Origin: an uncultured Erysipelotrichaceae bacterium
GTDB taxonomy: Bacteria; Bacillota_I; Bacilli_A; RF39; UBA660
Direction of reading: 5' to 3'
NCBI GenBank assembly: GCA_902766815.1
Contig: CACXEZ010000066.1
Span: forward strand, 1-13,178
Length of the DNA stretch: 13,178 nucleotides
Both the position numbers and the translations under genes were made by a program. Positions within the stretch are counted from its first letter, which is position 1. The number at the start of each line of letters is the position of its first letter. Of this stretch, positions 1 to 7,413 are shown one piece after another. The notes below the pieces were generated by a model, which made no database searches, had not been told where the DNA came from, and saw only the letters and a program-made list of their open reading frames with translations.

Positions 1-12
1 CCAAAGTAAAAT

Positions 13-288
13 ATGAAACCGCAAATGTCTGATTTGAGTGCTAAAGCATCTGGAGAGCCGTTGCAAATGAGAGGATTAATGCATGTTTTAAGTTCAAATT
101 ATACTGAAGGAATGTCTTTAGATGAATTACAAATAGCAGTTGGTTCTGTAATAAAGAAACAAATACAAGAATCACTTCAAAATTTAGATGCTTCGTCTAT
201 TCAAGTAGTTATGTCTTTTCTGCAAAGTGTGGATTATACTCTTACCATTGATAATAATAAAGAAATTCGTTCGGGAAGGTCAATGTAA
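13..288 (+). CDS. Small hypothetical protein (91 aa), unrecognised
   Basis: An open frame from ATG to TAA, closed upstream by an in-frame TAA at 7-9. I do not recognise the product. It is hydrophilic with no membrane segment. Roughly residues 30-70 look helical, with alternating charged and aliphatic positions, and the tail is short and basic. There is no good Shine-Dalgarno sequence in the 12 bases before the ATG, and the window starts too close to judge a promoter. It could be a genuine small gene or the surviving 3' part of a broken one. Two tandem terminators directly downstream suggest that a transcription unit really ends here, which mildly supports expression. Confidence 0.4.
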   Translation: MKPQMSDLSAKASGEPLQMRGLMHVLSSNYTEGMSLDELQIAVGSVIKKQIQESLQNLDASSIQVVMSFLQSVDYTLTIDNNKEIRSGRSM

Positions 289-297
289 CTAGTTGAT

Positions 298-333
298 ATC
301 ACAATTAATTGTAAAGGGTTAATTGTGGTTTTT
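298..333 (+). terminator. Rho-independent terminator after the first ORF
   Basis: The perfect 9-bp stem CACAATTAA (300-308) / TTAATTGTG (319-327) can be extended by one A-T pair and one G-U pair. It encloses a 10-nt loop and runs straight into TTTTT at 329-333. It lies 10 bases past the stop codon at 288. Confidence 0.75.
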
Positions 334-344
334 ACTTTAAAAAT

Positions 345-387
345 ATACAACGGATAAATTTGTAAAACCGTTGTATTTGTTTTGTTT
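345..387 (+). terminator. Second tandem terminator
   Basis: The perfect 9-bp stem ATACAACGG (345-353) / CCGTTGTAT (368-376) has a 14-nt loop and is followed by the T-rich stretch TTGTTTTGTTT. It is 12 bases after the first terminator and backs it up. Its 3' arm overlaps the -35 of the putative uvrB promoter. The A-rich left flank might also allow weak reverse termination. Confidence 0.65.
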
Positions 388-399
388 AGGGGCTATAAT
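371..399 (+). promoter_or_regulatory. Putative ancestral uvrB promoter (now upstream of the uvrB remnant)
   Basis: A perfect -10 TATAAT lies at 394-399, with a weak -35 TTGTAT at 371-376 and a 17-bp spacer. Transcription would begin near 406, about 34 bases before the ATG of the broken uvrB copy at 440. This is presumably the original uvrB promoter. It now reads first into the frameshifted fragment and then toward the inserted gene. Confidence 0.55.
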
Positions 400-431
400 A
401 ATTGTCACGTAGTTTATATCAAGTGAAATGA

Positions 432-596
432 GTGATAATATGTTTAATTTAGTTAGTAAATATACTCCTAATGGAGATCAACCTGATGTTATAGAAAGTT
501 TAGTTAAGGGTGTTAAAGAGGGAAAGAAGCATCAAGTTTTGTTGGGGCTACTGGAACTGGTAAGACTTTTACGATTGCAAATGTAATTAAAGAAGT
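432..596 (+). repeat. Direct repeat, left copy (uvrB 5' end)
   Basis: 165 bases match 2170-2335 with one substitution and one single-base deletion. The two copies flank the AlbA_2-family gene in direct orientation, 1.74 kb apart. This is long enough for homologous recombination, which would delete the inserted gene and leave one uvrB. Confidence 0.9.
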
Positions 597-727
597 AAAT
601 AAACTAACATTAGTAATAGTCCATAATAAAACACTAGCTGGACAGTTATATTCGAAGTTAACGGAGTTCTTCCCAAAGAACGAAGTGTGCTATTTTGTTT
701 AAAATATTTTTGCCTGAATTATATTTA
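432..727 (+). pseudogene. uvrB: Broken 5' fragment of uvrB
   Basis: The sequence begins with GTGATAATATG, matching the start of the intact uvrB at 2170, with the ATG at 440. Only two differences from the intact gene occur up to position 596: a C to T change at 489 (Ala17 to Val) and loss of one G in the run at 544-547. That loss shifts the frame just before the Walker A motif. From 597 to about 702 nucleotide identity falls to about 70% by my hand alignment. Read in the restored frame, this part still encodes UvrB-like residues, including [15 protein letters not shown] at 699-701, in that restored frame, ends it. A short match (CCTGAA..ATAT, 713-724) suggests that homology continues to about 727 after a small deletion. 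No functional UvrB can come from this copy. Confidence 0.9.
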
Positions 728-770
728 AAAATGTAATTATTATTAAATTATGGGTAAAATAATAAAGTAA

Positions 771-815
771 GGAATAAATGTCGGAATAAATGTCGGAATA
801 AATGTCGGAATAAAT
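771..815 (+). repeat. 12-bp tandem repeat, 3.75 units
   Basis: GGAATAAATGTC occurs three times without any change (771-782, 783-794, 795-806), followed by a partial fourth unit (807-815). The array ends exactly where the putative -35 of the downstream gene begins, so it could be a binding site controlling that promoter. In one frame it reads Gly-Ile-Asn-Val repeated. That frame has a stop directly before the array (768-770), so it is not translated from upstream. From memory, such repeats also occur in the linker before the C-terminal winged helix of some AlbA_2/ATPase proteins, so a decayed gene remnant is an alternative. Confidence 0.9.
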
Positions 816-843
816 TGATTTTTGATAATATTAATGATATTAT
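815..843 (+). promoter_or_regulatory. Promoter of the inserted AlbA_2-family gene
   Basis: The -35 TTGATT (815-820) and -10 TATTAT (838-843, 5/6 match) are separated by exactly 17 bp. Transcription would start near 850, giving a very short leader before GGAGG at 852-856 and the ATG at 865. The -35 overlaps the last base of the tandem repeat array. Confidence 0.6.
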
Positions 844-864
844 ATTTATATGGAGGAATGCTAA

Positions 865-2169
865 ATGAATTTAGGAATGGAGTCAGAAATTTTAGAATTT
901 AAAAAGAGTACGAGTGAATTAGAAAAAGGTGTAATATCTTTATCTTCAATGTTGAATAAGCATGGGGAAGGAACTGTATATTTTGGTGTTTCAAATGATG
1001 GAATCATTTTAGGGCAAAATAATATTAATGAAAACACATTAAGAGATGTTTCAAGAAAAATAAGTGAAGGAATTAGCCCTCAAATAATTCCTCATATATC
1101 ATTAGAAATTATTGATAATAAGAAGATAATAAAGGTATATGCAAGTGGTAATGATATTCCTTATTCTGCATTTGATAAATATTATTCAAGATCATATGAT
1201 GAAGATAAAAAACTAAGTGCCAATGAACTTAAAAAATTATTTAATAGAAATGGTGAATTTGATAGAATAGTTTATGAACCGGCATATAATCAAGATTTAA
1301 CATTTGAAACATTAAAAAATTTATATATAAATCATGGTTTAAAAATTAATGAAACAAAATTTAATCAGAATATGGGTTTATTAACATTAGATGGTAGATA
1401 TAATAAATTGGCTGAACTTTTAGCTGATGAAAACAATATATCTATTTTAGTGGTTACATTTGCTGGTAATGATAAAACTGTGATGCTAAAAAGAACAGAA
1501 TATGGTGGAAAGTGTTTAATTTCGGCCGCTAAAGATGTTTTAGAATATATAAATGTTATTAATGAAACTAAGGTGAAGTTAGGTGGACCAGAAAGAATTG
1601 AAGAACAGTATTTTGATTTCGCATGTTTTAAAGAAGCATGGTTAAATGCTGTCGTACACAATAGATGGATAAATGAAGCCCCGCCTGCTGTTTATATTTA
1701 TGATGATAGAATTGAAATAATATCTGATGGTGGACTTCCATCAGCACTTACGATAGATGAATATTTTGAAGGAGTTTCTAAACCAGTAAATAAACGTTTA
1801 TTAGAAATTTTTTCAGAATTAGATTTGATAGATAAAACTGGTCATGGTGTGCCAACAATAGTAAAAAAATATGGGAAAGATATTTTTAAGATAAGAAAAG
1901 AAACTATTCAAATATTTATACCAATTAATAAAAAACTCTTGGAAGACAATGTTAATAATGTAGATGAAATTGATAATGATTTAGGACAAACTGAATTACA
2001 AATACTTAATGTGTTAAAAGAAAATAATTCGTACAGCGCAAAGGAAATATCACAAATACTAAATATTAGTTCAAGACAAACAGAAAGAATTATAAGTGTT
2101 TTGAAAAATAGGGGGTATATTGAAAGAGTAGGATCTAATAAAACAGGGTATTGGAAAGTATTAAAATAG
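865..2169 (+). CDS. AlbA_2 (Schlafen-like) domain / GHKL ATPase / winged-helix protein
   Basis: A 434-aa protein with the architecture of the COG2865-type predicted regulators. Residues ~6-125 resemble the AlbA_2 (Schlafen AlbA) nucleic-acid-binding domain, starting with the [10 protein letters not shown] motif. Residues ~190-350 carry a GHKL-type ATP-binding region: [10 protein letters not shown] (257-266) as the N-box, [13 protein letters not shown] (280-292) and TGHGVPTI (325-332). Residues ~375-434 form a winged helix. The start is clear, with GGAGG 8 bases before the ATG. Codon use is A-rich (AAA, AAT, ATA), unlike the T/G-rich neighbours, and the gene sits between two copies of the uvrB 5' end, so it was probably acquired. 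It likely binds DNA or RNA using ATP. Family members are annotated as transcriptional regulators and some occur in phage-defence settings, but the role here is unproven. Confidence 0.9.
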   Translation: MNLGMESEILEFKKSTSELEKGVISLSSMLNKHGEGTVYFGVSNDGIILGQNNINENTLRDVSRKISEGISPQIIPHISLEIIDNKKIIKVYASGNDIPYSAFDKYYSRSYDEDKKLSANELKKLFNRNGEFDRIVYEPAYNQDLTFETLKNLYINHGLKINETKFNQNMGLLTLDGRYNKLAELLADENNISILVVTFAGNDKTVMLKRTEYGGKCLISAAKDVLEYINVINETKVKLGGPERIEEQYFDFACFKEAWLNAVVHNRWINEAPPAVYIYDDRIEIISDGGLPSALTIDEYFEGVSKPVNKRLLEIFSELDLIDKTGHGVPTIVKKYGKDIFKIRKETIQIFIPINKKLLEDNVNNVDEIDNDLGQTELQILNVLKENNSYSAKEISQILNISSRQTERIISVLKNRGYIERVGSNKTGYWKVLK

Positions 2170-2180
2170 GTGATAATATG
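2167..2180 (+). promoter_or_regulatory. Ribosome binding site of intact uvrB overlapping the upstream stop codon
   Basis: The TAG stop of the inserted gene (2167-2169) overlaps the AGGTG motif (2168-2172) that precedes the uvrB ATG at 2178. No other promoter is obvious close to this start, so uvrB is probably co-transcribed and translationally coupled with the inserted gene. The broken copy has AGTG in place of AGGTG at the same position, a weaker match. Confidence 0.65.
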
Positions 2181-2335
2181 TTTAATTTAGTTAGTAAATA
2201 TACTCCTAATGGAGATCAACCTGATGCTATAGAAAGTTTAGTTAAGGGTGTTAAAGAGGGAAAGAAGCATCAAGTTTTGTTGGGGGCTACTGGAACTGGT
2301 AAGACTTTTACGATTGCAAATGTAATTAAAGAAGT
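2170..2335 (+). repeat. Direct repeat, right copy (uvrB 5' end)
   Basis: 166 bases nearly identical to 432-596, beginning at GTGATAATATG just after the inserted gene's stop codon. Beyond 2335 the two copies diverge sharply. This copy retains the intact G5 run and so keeps the uvrB frame open. Confidence 0.9.
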
Positions 2336-4127
2336 GAATAAACCAACATTAGTTTTAGCTCATAATAAGACTTTAGCAGGGCAGTTATATAGTGAATTTA
2401 AGGAGATATTCCCTGAGAATAGGGTTGAATATTTTGTCTCATATTATGATTATTATCAACCTGAAGCATATGTTCCTAGTACTGATACTTATATAGAAAA
2501 AGATTCTTCTATTAATGATGAGATAGATGAGTTAAGGCATAGGGCTACTAGTGGGTTATTATCAAGAGATGATGTGATTGTGGTAGCTAGTGTTAGTTGT
2601 ATTTATGGTATAGGGGAAGTAGAAGACTATAAGAGTAAGGTACTTACTTTGACTGTTGGAGATGATATAGCAAGAGAAGAAGTTTTAAAAAGATTAGTAG
2701 ATATGTTATATGAGAGAAATGAGATGGATTTTAAGAGGGGAACTTTTCGTTCTCGTGGAGATGTGATTGAGATTATTCCTAGTTATGAGAGAACGAATGG
2801 TCTTATGATAGAATTCTTTGGTGATACTATTGATAGAATTAGTGAATTTGATGTTGTTACTGGGCATGTACTTAAGAATAAAAGTTCCATTTCAATATTT
2901 CCGGCTAGTCATTTTGTTACTAATGATGATAAGTTAAAGATATCTATTGGTAGAATTAAAGATGAACTTAAGGAAAGAGAGAAGTATTTTCATGATATGG
3001 GTAAATATATAGAAGAACAAAGAATTCATGAAAGATGTACTTATGATATGGAGATGCTAGAAGAAACTGGTTTTTGTCATGGAATTGAGAATTATTCTAG
3101 ACATATAGCTTTAAGAGATGAGGGAGAAACACCTACTTGTTTGATTGATTTCTTTCCTAAAGATTTTTTACTTGTTATAGATGAGGCTCATGTTACTATT
3201 CCTCAAGTAAGAGGAATGTTTAATGGTGATAGGGCTAGAAAGCAGAACTTGGTCGATTATGGGTTTAGGTTGCCTAGTGCTTTAGATAATAGACCTTTAA
3301 AGTTTGATGAGTTTGAGAGTAAGGTGAATCAAGCTATTTATGTATCAGCTACACCAGGTGATTATGAGATGGGGTTGGTTCGTGGTGAGGTGGTAGAACA
3401 AATTATTAGGCCCACTGGGCTGTTGGATCCACTTATTGAGGTTAGAAGTACAAAAAATCAGATTGATAATTTAATTGAAGAGATTAATGATAGGATAAAT
3501 AAGAATGAAAGGGTACTTATTACTACTTTAACGATCCGAATGGCAGAAGAATTAACTAATTATTTAAAGAATGTGGATATTAAGGTGGCCTATTTGCATA
3601 GTGAGGTTAAAACTTTACAGAGAATGCAGATTATTCATGATTTAAGGGTTGGTAAGTATGATGTTGTGGTTGGAATTAACTTGTTAAGGGAAGGTATTGA
3701 TATTCCTGAGGTTAGTTTAATTAGTATTATGGATGCTGATAAACAGGGATTTTTAAGAAGTACTAGAAGTTTGATTCAAACGATTGGGAGATGTGCTAGG
3801 AATGCTAATGGTAAAGTTATTATGTATGCAGATAGTATGTCTGATAGTATGAAGGAAGCCATAGAAGAAACTTCTAGAAGAAGAAAAATTCAAGAGGAAT
3901 ATAATTTAGTACATGGTATTACTCCTAAGACTATTATGAAAGAGATTAGAGATGTTATTAGTAATGAGGAAGAAGTAAAAGAAGATAAAAGGAAGAAACT
4001 TAGTAAAAGAGAAGTTGATGCTATGATAGATCATTTGGAAAGAGAAATGAAAAAGGCTGCACAAGAGTTGGATTTTGAAAGGGCTATGGAGCTTAGAGAT
4101 GCTATATTTGAATTACAGAGTGAATAA
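2178..4127 (+). CDS. uvrB: UvrABC system protein B (excinuclease ABC subunit B)
   Basis: UvrB is the damage-verifying helicase-like subunit of nucleotide excision repair. It is loaded by UvrA and then recruits UvrC for incision. The 649 residues are close to the usual family length. Visible are Walker A GATGTGKT (36-43), the damage-probing beta-hairpin [10 protein letters not shown] (89-98), the DEAH box (335-338), the helicase motif around QTIGRCARN (534-542, where Cys replaces the common Ala) and the C-terminal UVR motif (~611-646) that binds UvrC. An in-frame TTG at 2151 would add nine residues, but it lies inside the preceding gene. The ATG at 2178 has the SD motif and gives the normal UvrB N-terminus. 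The gene is intact despite the duplicated 5' end upstream and now depends on the inserted gene's transcript. Confidence 0.98.
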   Translation: MFNLVSKYTPNGDQPDAIESLVKGVKEGKKHQVLLGATGTGKTFTIANVIKEVNKPTLVLAHNKTLAGQLYSEFKEIFPENRVEYFVSYYDYYQPEAYVPSTDTYIEKDSSINDEIDELRHRATSGLLSRDDVIVVASVSCIYGIGEVEDYKSKVLTLTVGDDIAREEVLKRLVDMLYERNEMDFKRGTFRSRGDVIEIIPSYERTNGLMIEFFGDTIDRISEFDVVTGHVLKNKSSISIFPASHFVTNDDKLKISIGRIKDELKEREKYFHDMGKYIEEQRIHERCTYDMEMLEETGFCHGIENYSRHIALRDEGETPTCLIDFFPKDFLLVIDEAHVTIPQVRGMFNGDRARKQNLVDYGFRLPSALDNRPLKFDEFESKVNQAIYVSATPGDYEMGLVRGEVVEQIIRPTGLLDPLIEVRSTKNQIDNLIEEINDRINKNERVLITTLTIRMAEELTNYLKNVDIKVAYLHSEVKTLQRMQIIHDLRVGKYDVVVGINLLREGIDIPEVSLISIMDADKQGFLRSTRSLIQTIGRCARNANGKVIMYADSMSDSMKEAIEETSRRRKIQEEYNLVHGITPKTIMKEIRDVISNEEEVKEDKRKKLSKREVDAMIDHLEREMKKAAQELDFERAMELRDAIFELQSE

Positions 4128-4128
4128 G

Positions 4129-4167
4129 ATAACTGGAAAGAATAAATTTTTTCTGGTTATTTTTTTG
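4129..4167 (+). terminator. Terminator of uvrB
   Basis: The 11-bp stem 4129-4139 / 4150-4160 (ATAACTGGAAA with TTTCTGGTTAT, two G-U pairs) has a 10-nt loop and is followed by a T run to 4167. It begins two bases after the uvrB stop codon. Confidence 0.8.
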
Positions 4168-4213
4168 GATTATTTTGGTTATAGATTGAATTTTGTTATC
4201 GTGAAGTGAAAAG

Positions 4214-4243
4214 TTTTCAAATCTATTAAAGTTATGATACAAT
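4214..4243 (+). promoter_or_regulatory. Promoter of the 4260-7354 operon
   Basis: The -10 TACAAT (4238-4243) is preceded by the extended element TG at 4235-4236. A weak -35 TTTTCA (4214-4219) lies 18 bp upstream. The predicted start near 4250 leaves only about ten bases before the ATG at 4260. Confidence 0.5.
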
Positions 4244-4259
4244 GATTATGTGATTAGTT

Positions 4260-4952
4260 ATGAAGAATAGAAAAGAAATGAATTATTATACGTATGAATT
4301 AGATATGGTTTTTTTAAATGTGCTATCGCTTGTTATATTTTTGATAGTGGCGGCTATCGTTTATTTTATAGGAGGTTTTGCCACTTATTTATATTCTGAT
4401 CATATGGGATTGTTAATTATTTATATGATTTTATGGCTTATGTTACATGAGTTGTTACATGGGATTGGTTTTTCGCTTTTTAAGGAAGTGAATAAAAAGA
4501 ATATTACTTTTGGTATGGCTTTAGAAAAGGGAGTTTTTTATTGTATGTGTAAACAGAAGATTAGTAAGAAGGTTATTTTAACTTCTTTATTATTTCCTTT
4601 TACTATCATAGGAATTATTACTTTGATATTAGGTATGATTATTCATAGTTATTATTTAGTTTGGTTATCTGTTTTGAATATTGCTGGTGCTGTGGGAGAT
4701 TTGGTGATGACATATTATTTTTTGAAAGTACCTGATGATATTTACTATTTAGATTTAGATGATCCTACTTCTTTTACTGTACTTAGTGATGAGGACTTAT
4801 CTTGTATAAGGGTTAGGGGTGTAAAATTAAAAGAGTCGGGTATTTATGATAAGAATAAAATGATACCTAAAGATAAGAGAAAAATTGTTGTATCTTTTGC
4901 TTCGTATATTATTTTGGGAATTATGATATTATTGTCAATATTTATTATTTAA
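4260..4952 (+). CDS. DUF3267-type membrane zinc metalloprotease-like protein
   Basis: A 230-aa integral membrane protein. The HELLHG sequence (HExxH at residues 63-67) sits at the end of a hydrophobic segment, as in the DUF3267 family of putative zincin peptidases. A later stretch (~142-160, GAVGDLVMTYYFLKVPDD) resembles the second conserved region of that family. Membrane segments are seen near 17-41, 46-62, 105-130, 132-150 and 208-229. The substrate is unknown. The start is uncertain. An in-frame stop lies nine bases upstream, so 4260 is the earliest ATG, but it lacks a Shine-Dalgarno sequence and would be almost leaderless. ATG 4278 (residue 7) is an alternative, preceded by a purine-rich stretch. 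The stop codon overlaps the AAGGAGGT ribosome binding site of the next gene, so the two are co-transcribed. Confidence 0.8.
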   Translation: MKNRKEMNYYTYELDMVFLNVLSLVIFLIVAAIVYFIGGFATYLYSDHMGLLIIYMILWLMLHELLHGIGFSLFKEVNKKNITFGMALEKGVFYCMCKQKISKKVILTSLLFPFTIIGIITLILGMIIHSYYLVWLSVLNIAGAVGDLVMTYYFLKVPDDIYYLDLDDPTSFTVLSDEDLSCIRVRGVKLKESGIYDKNKMIPKDKRKIVVSFASYIILGIMILLSIFII

Positions 4953-4963
4953 GGAGGTAGTTT

Positions 4964-5851
4964 ATGAATTTAGTTGTTATGGCTGCTGGTATGGGGAGTC
5001 GATTTGGAGGGCTTAAGCAGCTTACACCTGTTGGTCCTAATGGGGAATTTTTAATAGATTATTCTATTTATGATGCTATTTGTGTTGGGGTAGATAAAGT
5101 TATTTTTGTTATTAGAAGGGAACATTTGGAAATGTTTCGGGATACTATTGGTAGAAGAATAGAGGATAAAATTAAGGTAGAATATGTTTTTCAAGAGTTG
5201 AATGATTTGCCAATTGATGTGGGAGATATTGTAAGAGAAAAGCCTTGGGGGACAGGGCAAGCTATTTATGCTTGCAGAGAGTGTGTTCGTGATTCTTTTA
5301 TAGTGATTAATGCGGATGATTTTTATGGAAGAGATGCGATGCAAGTGCTTGCTAATTTTCTTTATAGTAAGCATGATGATGATGTTTATGCTATGGTGGG
5401 GTATCAGTTAAAGAATACTTTATCAGAAAATGGAACAGTGTCTAGGGGTATTTGTGAAGAGTCTAATGGATATTTGAAAAGGGTAACAGAGATGACTAAG
5501 TTGGGATATGTAGGTGGTAAATTAGTTAATGATGAAGGAACCCATTATACTTTAGTGGATGAAGATAGTTTGGTATCGGTTAATTTATTTGGATTTACTC
5601 CTCGTATTTTTGAAGATATATCTTTGTATTTTAAGGAATTTTTGATGAATTTAGATAATTTAGAACGAAATGAGTTTTATTTACCTGTAGTTTTGCAAAA
5701 GTGTATTGATGATGATAAGGCTTGTGTTAAGGTGCTTAGAACTAGTTCTAAATTTAATGGAATGACATATAAACAAGATTTAGAAGGGTTGCAAAAAAAT
5801 ATACAATTATTGATTAATGAAGGTGTTTATCCTTCGAATTTGTGGAGGTAG
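4964..5851 (+). CDS. Sugar-phosphate nucleotidyltransferase family protein
   Basis: A 295-aa soluble protein of the NTP_transferase (GT-A-like) family, which joins sugar or alcohol phosphates to nucleoside triphosphates to make activated donors. The nucleotide-binding loop AAGMGSRFGGLKQ is at 7-19, a KPWGTGQA motif at 93-100, the metal-binding NADDFYG at 116-122 and a VNLFGF strand at 206-211. There is no acetyltransferase or second domain. A strong GGAGG lies 6 bases before the ATG. Its last codons (TGG AGG) form the ribosome binding site of the next gene. The substrate cannot be read from sequence. Pairing with a polytopic membrane protein suggests glycan or surface-polymer synthesis. Confidence 0.85.
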   Translation: MNLVVMAAGMGSRFGGLKQLTPVGPNGEFLIDYSIYDAICVGVDKVIFVIRREHLEMFRDTIGRRIEDKIKVEYVFQELNDLPIDVGDIVREKPWGTGQAIYACRECVRDSFIVINADDFYGRDAMQVLANFLYSKHDDDVYAMVGYQLKNTLSENGTVSRGICEESNGYLKRVTEMTKLGYVGGKLVNDEGTHYTLVDEDSLVSVNLFGFTPRIFEDISLYFKEFLMNLDNLERNEFYLPVVLQKCIDDDKACVKVLRTSSKFNGMTYKQDLEGLQKNIQLLINEGVYPSNLWR

Positions 5852-5857
5852 TTATTT

Positions 5858-7354
5858 ATGAAAAATAAAAAGCTTATGTTTATTGTTAGCATTGTTATTG
5901 TTATTTTAATTAGTATTGCATTTACTAGTAAGACATTTCAAAATGATACATTTTATACTATTAAAGTTGGACAATCCATTTTAAAAAATGGTATTGATAT
6001 GAAAGATCACTTTTCTTGGCATGATTTGGGTTATACTTACCCACATTGGCTTTATGATGTTTTTACTTACAAAGTTTATCAGGCTGGTGGTTTTCATGGA
6101 CTATATCTTATGACTATTTTTATCTTTATGATTACTGGTATTAGTTTTTATTTGATTAATATCAAGAGAAATAAGAGTTATTTTGTTAGTCTTTTGTTTA
6201 GTATTTTGGCTATTATTATGGTGGCTAGATTTGCAACGGCTAGGGCACAACTTGTTACATATTTCTTATTTTTGCTAGAAGTCTTTATGATAGAAGAATT
6301 ACTTCTAACGGGTAAAAAGAGATATGGTATTTTAATGTTTATTATTTGTCTTTTAATTGCTAATTTGCATGCTGCAGTGTGGCCTATGTATTTTATTTTA
6401 ATGTTGCCTTATTTATGTGAATATTTGATTGCTGTTATTTGTGAAAGAATTAAACATAAACCTCAGTTAGGCATTTTTGAAGATAAAATTATCGTAAAAA
6501 AGAATCCTAATGTTAAATATTTGTTTTTGGTTTTTGGAATTAGTTTATTGATTGGGCTCATTACACCGATTGGATTTACACCATATACTTATTTTATTAA
6601 GATTGTTATGGGGAATACTCAAGATTATATTGATGAGCATAAGCCTTTGATACTTATTCAGAATTTGTTTGTTATTGGTTATTTAGTTATTTTATTGATA
6701 CCATTAATTTTTACTAAAGTAAAAATTAAGTTATCTGATTTATTTATGATAGGTGGATTACTTTTGATGACATTTATTTCTGTTAGACATGTGGCTTTAC
6801 TTGGTGTGATAGGAATGTTTTATTTATGCCGTTTGATTTGTTCTATTGGTAAGATACGTACAGAAAATGTGTTAGATTTTGATCTTCCTTGGTATGGAGT
6901 TTTTGTTGTTACAATTTCTATTATTGTTATTACGGGATTTGTTTATAGTATTAATTCTAAAGAAGTATATATTGATGAGTATAATTATCCTGTGGCAATG
7001 GTAAAGTGGATGAAGGATAATTTAAATATGAATGAGGTAAAACTTTATAATGATTATGATTTTGGTAGTTATTTGATTTATAAGAATATTCCTGTATATA
7101 TAGATTCTAGAAGTGATTTATATACGATGCCTTTTAATGGTAAGAAAGATATATTTGATGAATGTATGCATATTACGGAGAATTATGGAAGAGTATTTAA
7201 AAAATATAATATTACACATATTTTAATTTATAAGGATACTGATTTGAATCAAATATTAGCGGCTTCGCCTAATTATAAATTAATTCATAAGGAGGGAAGA
7301 TTTGCTCTTTATAAGTATTTGACTAATACTGATGAGTTAGAAGAAAAGGAATAA
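5858..7354 (+). CDS. Polytopic membrane protein, possible GT-C-type glycosyltransferase
   Basis: A 498-aa protein with about ten predicted membrane spans (near 7-23, 80-100, 105-125, 130-148, 156-170, 172-195, 221-240, 266-285, 295-317, 346-364) and a soluble C-terminal region of about 130 residues. The first extracytoplasmic loop is rich in aromatic residues and Asp/His (HFSWHDLGYTYPHWLYD, 51-67). An ANLHAAVWP motif lies at 168-176 and RHVALL at 310-315. The tail contains YNDYDFGSYLI (397-407) followed by PVYIDSRSDLY (412-422), a pattern I associate with uncharacterised membrane glycosyltransferase-like proteins. A role in moving sugars from lipid carriers is inference. It is co-transcribed with the nucleotidyltransferase, whose stop lies 6 bases upstream, and its SD sits in that gene's last codons. 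Confidence 0.75.
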   Translation: MKNKKLMFIVSIVIVILISIAFTSKTFQNDTFYTIKVGQSILKNGIDMKDHFSWHDLGYTYPHWLYDVFTYKVYQAGGFHGLYLMTIFIFMITGISFYLINIKRNKSYFVSLLFSILAIIMVARFATARAQLVTYFLFLLEVFMIEELLLTGKKRYGILMFIICLLIANLHAAVWPMYFILMLPYLCEYLIAVICERIKHKPQLGIFEDKIIVKKNPNVKYLFLVFGISLLIGLITPIGFTPYTYFIKIVMGNTQDYIDEHKPLILIQNLFVIGYLVILLIPLIFTKVKIKLSDLFMIGGLLLMTFISVRHVALLGVIGMFYLCRLICSIGKIRTENVLDFDLPWYGVFVVTISIIVITGFVYSINSKEVYIDEYNYPVAMVKWMKDNLNMNEVKLYNDYDFGSYLIYKNIPVYIDSRSDLYTMPFNGKKDIFDECMHITENYGRVFKKYNITHILIYKDTDLNQILAASPNYKLIHKEGRFALYKYLTNTDELEEKE

Positions 7355-7368
7355 TTCTTTTTCTTTTT
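7342..7368 (+). terminator. Weak terminator-like hairpin at the end of the membrane protein gene
   Basis: A 9-bp stem 7342-7350 / 7356-7364 (one G-U pair) with a 5-nt loop overlaps the stop codon and is followed by TTTT. It is A-U rich, so partial read-through to the next gene, 59 bases downstream, is likely. Confidence 0.35.
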
Positions 7369-7413
7369 ATATAGTAAAAAATTTTATTGAGTTGTTTCAA
7401 GGAGGATATATTG

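Noticed and set aside
697..770. A second small gene between the uvrB fragment and the repeat array
   Set aside because: The stretch is full of stops in all forward frames and has no SD; apart from a short uvrB match at 713-724 I see nothing in it.
771..815. The short repeats could be a small CRISPR array
   Set aside because: Units are 12 bp and directly abutting with no spacers, and no cas genes are nearby.
2151..2177. Longer UvrB starting at TTG 2151
   Set aside because: The added residues overlap the coding end of the upstream gene, have no SD and are not part of the usual UvrB N-terminus; ATG 2178 has AGGTG.
7387..7413. N-terminal extension of the MBL-fold protein from TTG 7387
   Set aside because: It would place the strong GGAGG at 7401-7405 inside the gene; ATG 7414 fits the SD and the usual family start.
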